Shown here: positions 55,745-64,000 of the stretch, in pieces
Numbering within the stretch: position 1 is the first letter of the stretch
How the letters are laid out: every line of letters begins with the position of its first letter
NCBI RefSeq assembly: GCF_035046485.1
Contig: NC_085138.1
Span: forward strand, 445,323,204-445,387,203
From: Aedes albopictus
Taxonomy: Eukaryota; Arthropoda; Insecta; Diptera; Culicidae
Direction: 5' to 3'
Length of the DNA stretch: 64,000 nt
Notes under the pieces: model-generated
Databases searched by the model: none
The model's input: the letters and a program-made list of their open reading frames with translations, nothing else
Told to the model about the DNA's origin: nothing
Position numbers and translations under genes: made by a program

Positions 55745-56575
55745 ATAATCCATTGTACTTACTAAAGTAGTTGTTATATATTTCATATAAGTTTGGATGG
55801 CCCCGACTGATATTATGATGTCCATTGAACATTCAGAAGATTAATGCGACATGATAGATTACAAATTGTAGCTTTTTAATGAAGGAAGCTACCATTACAA
55901 CCGTAGACTTTACGATCTAAACTCAAGAATAGTTTGGATGACCTACGATATTCCAACAGATCTAATATTGTCTATTGAATTTGCAGAAGCCTTACTGGAC
56001 ATGATAGATTACAAATAGTAGCTTTGTATAATGAAAGAAGTTACTGTTACATCCATAGACTTTAGGATCTAAACTCAACAACACAGTTTGGATGACCTAG
56101 GATATCCTGACTGATCTGATACTGTCTATTGAACTTTAAGAAGATTTACTGGACATGACAGATTACAAATCGTAGCTTTGTATACTGAAAGAAGTTACCG
56201 TTACACCCGTAGACTTTAGGATCTATACTCAAAAACAGTTTGGATGGCCTAGAATATCCCGACTGATCTGATACTGTCTATTGAACTTTAAGAAGACTTA
56301 CTGGACATGATAGATTACAAATCGTAGCTTTGTATACTGTTAGAAGTTACCGTTACACCCGTAGACTTAAGAATCTTAACTCAAGAACAGTTTGAATGAC
56401 TTAGGATATTCTGATTTATCTGATACTGTCCATTCATCTTTCAGAAGACTCACTGGACATGATAAGATTACAAATCGTAGCTTTGTATACTTAAAGAAAT
56501 AACCGTTACACCCGTAGACTTTAGGATCTAAATTCAAGAATAGTTTGGATGACCTGGGATATCCAGGATATCCAT
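55745..56575. repeat. Tandem repeat, about 150-bp units, five or six copies
   Basis: ATGATAGATTACAAATCGTAG, or a close variant, recurs near 55850, 56000, 56155, 56308 and 56458, followed each time by CCGTAGACTTTAGGATCTA and AGTTTGGATGACCT. Confidence 0.8.
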
Positions 56576-56728
56576 ATTCTGCATGATATTCTACCCTATG
56601 TATGCCATTAAGCACCAGAACAATAGAAAAAACGTAGAAAAAGTTCCATAATAACGCTTGGAAAAATACCGTCTTCAAAGGGTCTAATAGTGATAGTCAG
56701 TTGGGCAATTTCTTTTACAATGTCTTAC

Positions 56729-56887
56729 CACTGATCGCATTGGGTCCAATGGTTTCTTCTCCTGAGGAGGCAAATAGCCCAATTCGTGCTTCAGGTGAAT
56801 CAATTCGTGGCGCTTCAGTTCGGATTTAAAGTAAAATGGCCGGTCACATTTAGCACATGGGAATTGCGGCTCGCCGTGCACGGTAAG
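56729..56887 (-). CDS. Gene A exon A5: finger completion plus one C2H2 finger
   Basis: A 53-codon exon. LTVHGEPQF completes the A4 finger and carries the classical HGEP-type linker; CAKC...HELIH follows. The tail ends MRSV before GTAAG. Followed by a 2.8-kb intron made of tandem repeats. Confidence 0.88.
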
Positions 56888-56981
56888 CTGGAGGGGAAGA
56901 AAAAACGAACCGTTGAAGCCACGCCACAATCATTTTGAATTTGTGTGTAAACAGGTTTTATAAGACACGAATAGTAGTTAC

Positions 56982-57038
56982 CATATGACGTCGTCGCCGT
57001 TCAATGCTGGAAAACGGAAGACTACAAACCGTGCACAG
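56982..57038 (-). CDS. Gene A exon A4: first half of a split C2H2 finger
   Basis: A 19-codon exon, LCTVCSLPF to RRRRHM, then GTAAC. Exact 57-bp length and the HM ending match A8, A22, A24, A29, A31 and A33, showing one duplicated exon type. Confidence 0.87.
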
Positions 57039-57196
57039 CTGAAGGTTTAGTTTTGTGCCACCATTATCAATTATGTCGAAGAAATGAGAAAGAATAATAA
57101 GTTATTTATTACGTAAATAGCTGCATCCGTGAATATGTACGATTGTACATGCAACATCACTTCAAGTTTAAACATTAAATTTCCAAGAGACATTAC

Positions 57197-57337
57197 CCTG
57201 ATTTTTGCAGGATCTATCTGCGACTCCAGTTGTTGTTCCTTTTCGTGGAACTGTAAATGGCGCAAATACGGCTTTTTTTGGTTAAAACCTTTCGGACAGA
57301 GGGTGCATTTGAAGCGCCGCTCTGTGTGAACTATTTT
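57197..57337 (-). CDS. Gene A exon A3: finger completion plus one C2H2 finger
   Basis: A 47-codon exon. KIVH closes the A2 finger, a TERRF linker of the usual H-x-E type follows, then CTLC...HLQFH and an acidic tail to a GTAATG donor. Phase 0 at both ends. Confidence 0.87.
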
Positions 57338-57405
57338 CTGTAATAGTTTTAAGTGACGTTAGATAAACATACAGTTTTTGAACTTTAAATTATGAAGTTA
57401 CTCAC

Positions 57406-57468
57406 AACATGATCGTTAAGTCTGTACAGGTTAGGAAATTCGACTTCACAAATGGGGCATTTTTGCGG
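57406..57468 (-). CDS. Gene A exon A2: first half of a split C2H2 finger
   Basis: A 21-codon exon beginning PQKCPICEVEF and ending RLNDHV before a GTGAG donor. It supplies the two Cys and the first His. The second His comes from A3 (KIVH), giving C-X2-C-X12-H-X4-H spacing across the splice junction. Confidence 0.85.
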
Positions 57469-57538
57469 CTGAAATGAGAAAGCGATTGTTTTCATTGTTT
57501 CCTAATGGGATTTCAATGACAGAACCAACTGTATGTAC

Positions 57539-57673
57539 CTCATTTGCTGTTGGATCTGTGGCCTTTAGCGGTATATTCCTGTGATGAGTTCTCCTATGTT
57601 TCAGCAGTAAACTTCTTATGTGGAACCACTCGTCGCATTCTGGGCATTTGAAGCGAGGTAGCATATGAACGTG
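57539..57673 (-). CDS. Gene A exon A1: second half of a finger plus one full C2H2 finger
   Basis: A 45-codon exon with acceptor cttacag and donor GAG|GTACAT. It opens with HVHMLPRFKC, where an early His completes a finger begun upstream, then carries CPEC...HRRTH and ends with a short polar linker. The exon giving the first half of that finger was not found up to 64 kb, so A1 is the first visible exon and not the first exon of the gene. Confidence 0.82.
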
Positions 57674-57721
57674 CTGTAAGAAATGTGTTTCCCACGTTAG
57701 ATAACGCAATAACCAATTGTA

Positions 57722-57894
57722 AGGGGGCCTACACACCAGTCAAACGGTTGGTCAAACATCGTGTGGCCAAAAAACAGTTCGCTCAGATTGACGCAATGTT
57801 TGTCACAATCTATCAAACATAGCTCAAGTCTGAGCGAGTTGTTCGACCGTGCGGCCAGGTTTGACCAACCGTTTGACTGGTGTGTAGCCCCCCT
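57722..57894. mobile_element. 173-bp hairpin MITE upstream of A1
   Basis: GGGGGCCTACACACCAGTCAA and its inverted copy (TTGACTGGTGTGTAGCCCCC); inner arms share CGGTTGGTCAAAC and GTTCGCTCAGA-like sequence. The stretch 57895-58664 after it shows no feature. Confidence 0.8.
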
Positions 57895-58676
57895 AACAAA
57901 TGCACTGAAGTGAAACTCCATTCTGAAATCCCAGTTGGGAACTCAGTCGCAAATCGAATGATTCACTGCCCGAATACTGTCAACTGAAAATTTGATAATA
58001 ACCAGTGCACTGGTTCGCGATATGCGATGAAACCCAAAATTATCCGAGTTTTGGACTCCCCAGACAGTTATAGCAAAATGTAAAAAAAAAACAACAATTC
58101 TTTAAGAAATGCTATCGAAGTTTCCTTTAAGAATTTTCTCAGCAATTTCTTTGGAAATTGTTTAGGAAATGTATTTGGAAAATTCTCATGCAATTCCTTT
58201 GGGAAACCCATCGGTAAAGCCTTTGGGAATACATTCAGAATTTTCTGTGGAATGACTTCAGCATTTTTCCGGGAATTTCATTCGAATAATGATAATGACA
58301 ACACACTTCTTGATTCAAAGATAATTATCAAAATTGGCGCGTACAGTGACGATTCGTTCGTTGAGAGCTCGTTAGATGGGCTGTCTCGATGGTTGAATGT
58401 TCACTGGTTGGGGCAAAACCCAACTAAAAAGCACTGTCAATGTCAAAATAGATGTCAAAACGAGTTTGACGTTTGATCGCCGTCGCATCACAGCTCCTGT
58501 ATACAGAACGTTTGCGCAAGTATGTGATTGTTCCGTGACGTATTTCTCGTCACTTGCGTGTGTCTAGAGTATTTTGATCAGTTGTCAGTTGCCCCAACGA
58601 ACGAACACGATTCGCTAATCGGGGTGCAGTCGTGACCCAACCAGCGAATCCGGACTGTATTTCGTTATTTTGGTGT

Positions 58677-58914
58677 TTTTTTTTTTTTTTTCTTCTAAAC
58701 CATAGGGGGAAAATCTGCTCAACAAACATCCTAACAGGAAGGTTAGGGTAGTGTGGGGTTTAGGCCGTCTTCTACAACAAAAGTAAAAGTCAGCAGGACT
58801 ACTCTATCCTCGACCCACTAAAACACATACCCATGGTCGCCAAACCCTTCGTCTCTCCGGAACCACCAAGAAGGCATTGCTTCAGAGACAAGTACTAGTA
58901 CAAGTACAAGTATA
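58677..58914 (+). mobile_element. Retroposon with TTATTTTGGTGT target duplication
   Basis: Flanked by TTATTTTGGTGT at 58665-58676 and 58915-58926. Starts with a T run, body without RNA-polymerase III boxes that I can recognise, ends in ACAAGTACAAGTA repeats. Confidence 0.65.
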
Positions 58915-58984
58915 TTATTTTGGTGTAGTAACAGTAATCAGAACATTCACTCCGGAATCCATCCAAGGTAGCGCTGTCATCGCC

Positions 58985-59167
58985 ATAGTGGTTTCGCAGC
59001 GCGGCATCACGAACACTAATGCAAATCTACTGGTTGAAAATATGCCCATTTGATTTTGCCGGGATCAGCTGATTTTTGTTTACTATTTTCAACCAGTAAC
59101 TCAGGTAGTGTTCGTGTAATGCAACGTGTACGTACACGCAACACCACTTAAAGCAGAAACCACTATG
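58985..59167. mobile_element. Foldback MITE with CCATAGTGGTTTC ends
   Basis: Left CCATAGTGGTTTCGCAG; right GCAGAAACCACTATGG. Arms also share CACGAACACTA and ACTGGTTGAAAATA. Confidence 0.75.
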
Positions 59168-59169
59168 GG

Positions 59170-59864
59170 AACGTCTTCATTGCGCAGTCAGACTTCCTCC
59201 TCGTCTCGCTTCCGTCGCGCACTCAGTCCCACAAAATTATGAATGTTTATTCACTCGGAATGATTCTGTAATCACTCGCGAATCACTGATGGCATGGCGG
59301 TAGTTTTATAGCCACATAAGTAAAAAATAACGAGAAAATAGTAGTCATATGTAGTGCTTTTACAAAAACTTTACAATGGAGAAACTACCGAAAGGCGTAG
59401 CGCCATTACGCGTTGCACGTTCTACGTGAAAACGCAGAAAAGACGGCGCATTCCTACACTTCTCGAACCCAATTTCAGCACTGTTTGCGAACCCGAACTA
59501 TTTTAGCAGCGGCATTCAAACACACACGATCCTTGAAATCCCTCGCTATTGCACAATTCGTATGGAAATTGTTATTTTTTTTTTTTTTCAAAATCAATCA
59601 ATCCATTTCTCACTATTAAAATTCTCACAGAACAAGGACTCTTCCACACGCGGAGACTATCCGGATGGCGTAGCACCGGCCAAACCGTCAGCAGAATCAC
59701 AAACATGGCGAACGCGAAACAAACACGCCGAGCAAAACAAAGCACGTCTGCGCGCGGCTACGCCTACTACGTTTTTTTTCTAATAGTTTTTCTTTGGGAG
59801 TTGGCAATTTCTCGAAATTCCTAAAACATCTCAACATTTCCCTTTGTATAGGATAAACGCTCCC
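59170..59864. other. Upstream region, no feature recognised
   Basis: Contains a T15 run near 59575-59588. Several short open frames overlap here on different frames without domain or splice support. Confidence 0.35.
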
Positions 59865-60333
59865 TTAGTGGAGGTAGTACTAATAGTGGTGGTAGTGGCA
59901 ATTTAGCACTATTTCGACCAAAATGCCAGCAAATTACATTTTTAATAGATGTATCATGCCTAATTTAATTCAGTTTTGTGTTCAGGAATTGTCGAAACAC
60001 CTATTTTCAACAATTATTTTCCTTAAATTTGTTGTTCCTTTGCACCTATAGGTAGTGGTGGAAGTGTTCCTATAGTGGTGGGTCTCATAAGAATTCAATG
60101 GAATGCGCCACTATAGGAACCAATGTTAAGTTTTACCACCACAATAGGAACCGTGTACCTATAGTTGGTGCAAATCATTTATAAGAAAAATCTGAAATAA
60201 ACGATGATTTTTACATGTTTCCTATCAAGTTTTAATAAAAAATTACCGATTAACGTTTTCAGACTTTTTATTTTATGGTATTATCAATTTTACTCAATTA
60301 TTTTACTACAAGCAGCTACTAATAGCACCACTA
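59865..60333. mobile_element. Element with repeated CCTATAGTGGTGG motif
   Basis: TAGTGGAGGTAGTACTAATAG at the left is loosely inverted at the right (CTACTAATAGCACCACTA). CCTATAGTGGTGG or its complement recurs near 60045, 60073 and 60110. The next element has inserted in its last motif copy; the motif resumes as TTGGTACG at 63205. Confidence 0.5.
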
Positions 60334-63202
60334 GAGTAATGCGGGGCAAAAGTTCGTACCTAACAGACTTCACAAAATAACTATTGAACGAAAAGAAAAT
60401 AATATCGTTTTTCTTCGTTAAACGGGTCCTTATCATGTTGCCTTCAAAACGTAGTACTAGATTTTTTCGCGTTCCATTTGTAGTTTTAGTACCGTCGTTG
60501 GGGGTGAGAATGGGTCAAAGTATTCGAAGTCGCCTATCTAAGAACACAAGTTAAATTTATTGATCATATCTAGTAAACCTACTTAAAATACAATGTAACC
60601 ATGCCGAATAGAAACTTAGGTAACTTTAAAAGATGATTAATCCACCTAAAAGGGCTAATACAATCGAAAAAATGGTTGAAATTTGATAAAATAAGGTTTG
60701 TATGTTGTATCAGCATTTTTAGCCTCCATAATCATCCTCATCTAAAAATTTCAGCCTCCATGAGAGGAGGGGGATTACAATGAGGGAGAGGCGCATCGAA
60801 AGATTTATTGAAAAAAAAAACATGATATTTCTCGACGTTCGTTCGTCTTCTGAAATTGTGTCATGTTACCGGTTTTATGGAACCGGTATTTCCTGGATGC
60901 CACTACCGTCTGGTAGTTTCACGATATTTCCTTAAAATTTAAAAAATGAGTGGAAAAGAAAACCGCTGTCAAGTGTATTATGTGAGCTTACGATATTGCA
61001 GTACACTAAAGTGTAGCTGATGATCAGAGGAGATGTCCAAACGCATGGGTTAATTGTTATCAATGATTTTTGGCACTAAACGTACGAACACACTCGCTTG
61101 ACATTTCTTCGACATATTTTCGAAAAAAAAGTGCTTCATGAAGATACGGTAAACATGGCACCACTCTTACTTCAAATGGGGACTGGAAAACAAGTTGAAT
61201 TTTTAGTTAAAGTTATGCGCACTCGATAACTTGCTTGACCCAATCTCACCCCCATTCTTAATATTTAGACATAGGGTCGAAAATATTGAATTTTTAAATA
61301 AAAAGTGCATTGACAGCCCGCTTTTTTCGTTGCGTCAAACAGGTTATACCTACAGCTAACCACTTTTAAGAAAATTTATGGTTAGGTACTTGTGTGAAAC
61401 ATTACGATGGAGAATTTTTTTCAGAGTGGTTTACTAATAGTTTCATCATATAAGTTTAGCCATAAATTTAACAAAAAAAAAACGATTATTTCTAAACATT
61501 CTATTCTGCATCATGACGTGTAATAACAACTTCTGTTTAAAATAACATAAAGTTTTCAATATAAATTAGCGAAAGTTTATGAGCTATTTCAAATTTTATG
61601 TTTCTCCGTTTTGACCCAATCTCACCCCCCAGACCCATTTGTCGTAACGAAAGATGATATTAGAAATCACATCTTGTCGCTACTGCAATGGTAACCAGAA
61701 TGACCTGATCGTTTTTATCCGAACTCCGCTGCTATTTTTCTTCCATCGACTCGGTTAAAATCGGAGCTTTCTTGTCCAAGCCACCGATCTACCGTCGCCG
61801 TTCTCGCATTGGGTTCGGCTCAATGTGCTGTCCCGCTCATGGTCTCGCTTCAGACTGTTGCAGCAAACCTTCGTTAAGTTTTGCTATTTTATGCCGTTTC
61901 CACGCTGATTCGCTCAGGGATGTCACAAATAGTGCGTATTTATCTTTTTCGATACACACAGAACTAAATTCAACAAAATGAATTAATATTCTAATCCTAC
62001 CCACTACACCATTGTCACCCCCATCGACGGTAATACAATGTTTAAAACAAGTACTCCAATGCGAACTTTTGCCCCATAGTGGGGGCAAAAGTTCGCATTA
62101 TGCGGGGCAAAAGTTCGCACCTTGTACAGGGTAGTTTATTGGTGTGATGTTCATTTATTTCATGTTAATTCATGTTCATCTTTTCACTCTAGCCATGAAA
62201 TCTGTTTCTTTCTGTTCTTAGAATTACGACCCAACTGGAATACGACCTGGTGGTCAGCTTTTGTATAGAGTGTGTTTTATGAAGACTTCCACAACTATCA
62301 ACTAAGAGCTGTCCTTTACAGCGTTACTGAAGTTGTCAAAATACATTGTGGGGTAAACATAGAGATACGTGTTGCACAAAATACATGAAAAAAAATCAAA
62401 TATGCAGCGAAACTATTGAACGGGACTGTTATCGAATCTAATCCTCGTCAGTATGGTGATGGACTATAACTGTGAATTTACAAACTAAGCTATGAAAGAC
62501 CTCGGTAAAGTAGATGAACAAAAGACCTTCAGAAACATACGAAAAAACACGACGAGGATGACGAAGAAAATGTTTTAAAATGTTTTTTAGCCATTTTTCA
62601 TTTATTGATTTAAATGCATGAACATAATGTTTGCCTTACAATCAATCTTCTTACAAAACTAAGTTCAGGCTTTCTGTCGCACCGATTTCAGGGTACATAC
62701 TACTCATATTATGCATATGTAGTAGTTTCTATACGAAATTAGCATTGCTTTAAAGATTCTGTAATTATATTGATGTACTAGACTCAGAAATCTAGTGCGA
62801 ACTTTTGCCCCACAGCTACTGCGAACTTTTGCCCCACTGTCGAGGTTTTAACAATGTCCCTTTCTGCAAGAAGCACTAGTAGTTTATTGTTTATTCGAGT
62901 GCACCTCGCGAACTACTATGGAATAACGATTCTCCGACATAAAGAGGTTATGAGATTCTTCTTCTTCCTGTTACTACAAATTCTTATTCCAAAAGCTCCA
63001 AAAATTCTATCAAAACCCCCAAAAACACATTTTTTTGCATAACTCTGCCAAACCATAACGAAATCGTTCCAAATTTTATTGACGAGTAGCTGACCTGATT
63101 ATGTGTCGAACCCATACAGATTTGTTTGGGTTCTTAACTCGTGCTCAGAAAAAGGCCCACTGCGAACTTTTGCCCCGTGCGAACTTTTGCCCCGCATTAC
63201 TC
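60334..63202. mobile_element. 2.87-kb non-autonomous DNA element, TA target duplication
   Basis: Terminal repeats GAGTAATGCGGGGCAAAAGT and its inverse at 63180-63202, flanked by TA on both sides. The motif GGGGCAAAAGTTCGCA recurs inside, in both orientations, near 62061, 62079, 62103, 62797, 62820 and 63161. No transposase frame. TA duplication fits a Tc1/mariner-like superfamily. Another motif-bounded element is nested at 60500. Confidence 0.75.
60500..61630. mobile_element. Nested element bounded by GGGGGTGAGATTGGGTCAA
   Basis: GGGGGTGAGAATGGGTCAAAG at 60500 and its inverse (TTTTGACCCAATCTCACCCC) ending 61630, with a third copy near 61235-61253. No coding frame. Target duplication not clear. 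Confidence 0.55.
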
Positions 63203-63421
63203 TATTGGTACGTTTACCCTATAAATGCCTTGGTAAATTCCTTCCGCAGATTCCATGAAAGAGTCTTTTCTACAAATTTTTTAAATAGATTGTCTGAGAA
63301 ATTCCTAAAAGAATTATGCTGCCGGTGGAAGCATAATTGTCCCATGTGCATTTTTGGCAATATTGAGATTTTGCAGCCCATGACCATGTATCTTGGGGTA
63401 CTATCATATGGGGAAATAAAA

Positions 63422-63678
63422 CCGTCTACCCCCGTGGTTTGACCTCATCTAATCTGAACACTTTTTAATTTGACCCCCTCTAATCTGCACATCGTTCAAA
63501 CTAAAAAAAGGTTCAAACGTCATTCTGCTCATGGAACGGGGTTAAACGGAACGCAGAATCAAAACAAAATAGTAAAAAGAATTACCATCAGTGTGTTTTT
63601 CGATGCCTACAGTTCAAATTAAAAAATGAACCCCGTTGGTTTGCATGAGGTGTCGTTCAAACCAACGGGGGTAGACGG
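63422..63678. mobile_element. 257-bp MITE with CCGTCTACCCCCGT ends
   Basis: CCGTCTACCCCCGTGGTTTGA at the left and TCAAACCAACGGGGGTAGACGG at the right. Further TTCAAACT/TTAAATTTGAAC-like inner copies. Confidence 0.75.
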
Positions 63679-64000
63679 AAATAGGTAGTTTGTTCCGAAA
63701 AATGTTGAAAAAATGCATGGCCGATTTGTAACATTCTTATAAGTTTTATGCGTCACGTTTCATTGGAAATGCTATGAAACTATAAAATCGCTCAAAAACA
63801 AAAAATAGTGCTCAAATTAAAAATTGGTTGATGTAAGAATAGTTGAGACAATTTACTTTTTTCGAACTTTGGATTTTCTCGATTGTCTGTTTTTGCACAT
63901 GGGACATTTATGCGTCTGTGCGCTTTAGCTTAACTGCGAGCAAGCGGGAGCTGTGGGAATGCACACGCACTTTGCAATTTGACGTTACGCGAAGAGTGAC
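63679..64000. other. Right edge, nothing recognised
   Basis: A/T-rich. A minus-strand THKCPMC near 63885-63905 is discussed under rejected observations. Confidence 0.35.

Larger units (their letters stand above)
2823..57673 (-). other. Gene A: locus of phase-0 C2H2 zinc-finger exon cassettes (whole visible span)
   Basis: Thirty-nine minus-strand exons (A1 to A39, numbered in transcription order) were resolved from acceptor and donor consensus plus reading frame. All begin and end in phase 0, giving about 2,100 codons up to exon A38 and about 38 C2H2 fingers. C2H2 arrays usually bind DNA in the nucleus, so a transcription-factor or chromatin role is likely, but no target can be read from sequence. 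No start codon, BTB, ZAD or KRAB domain was found, so the 5' end lies above 57.7 kb, probably outside the window. Whether all exons are joined in one mRNA or chosen alternatively is not known. A cluster of several genes remains possible, but no internal first exon or promoter was seen between 57.7 and 11.1 kb. Introns reach about 10.6 kb and are packed with repeats. Confidence 0.7.

Noticed and set aside
60334..63202. Possible gene at 61.77-62.09 kb within the TA-flanked element
   Set aside because: Two overlapping short frames on opposite strands without recognisable domain or splice support.
63880..63925. Minus-strand THKCPMCKNRQ preceded by cacag, resembling a half-finger exon upstream of A1
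   Set aside because: Only Cys-x-x-Cys is present; the His expected after 12 residues is Lys, the frame meets TAA at once, and there is no pyrimidine tract before the AG.

Overview
This is a repeat-rich insect nuclear window. It most resembles a culicine mosquito, probably Aedes. The grounds are a Feilai-type tRNA-derived SINE, other tRNA-headed SINEs, many short foldback MITEs, kilobases of a degenerate GGAATTCC-type 12-bp repeat, and non-LTR reverse transcriptases of the kind common in Aedes. The species call is an inference and no search was run.

Nearly all cellular coding potential is on the minus strand and belongs to one architecture. Gene A runs from 57673 down to a poly(A) signal at 2823. 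I resolved 39 short exons by splice sites and frame. Every acceptor and donor lies in phase 0, so each exon is symmetric and can be included or skipped without a frameshift. The exons encode about 38 C2H2 fingers. One design pairs a 57-78 bp exon, which ends just after the first zinc-binding His of a finger, with a second exon that finishes that finger and carries the next. The other design, at 31.2-42.3 kb and 52.9 kb, puts one finger and a Ser/Thr/Pro-rich tail in one exon. Three exons at 24.4-25.4 kb are acidic linkers without fingers. The locus has two possible ends: a stop and poly(A) signal at 11.07-10.98 kb, and a phase-0 terminal exon at 3.09-2.94 kb. The 5' end was not found. Gene B, a related minus-strand gene, starts at 1075 just downstream and runs off the left edge.

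The introns are filled with repeats. GGAATTCC-type blocks lie at 9.2-10.05, 13.3-18.5, 25.85-30.35, 34.7-35.9, 37.3-39.0 and 50.3-51.4 kb, several of them switching orientation in the middle and so forming large inverted repeats. Hairpin elements lie at 4.19, 9.75, 14.65, 20.39, 42.34, 51.69 (about 510 bp, nearly perfect), 57.72, 58.98 and 63.42 kb. Two reverse-transcriptase elements on the plus strand lie at 33.06-34.66 kb (open 515-codon frame) and 47.1-49.6 kb (broken). An ORF1-only retrotransposon relic lies at 6.04-7.14 kb.

The right-hand 6 kb, upstream of gene A's first visible exon, is almost all nested non-autonomous DNA elements. The largest is a 2.87-kb element with TA target duplication whose terminal motif is repeated inside it. 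The most interesting candidate system is gene A: a bank of interchangeable zinc-finger exon cassettes that could give either one very long poly-finger protein or a large combinatorial isoform set.
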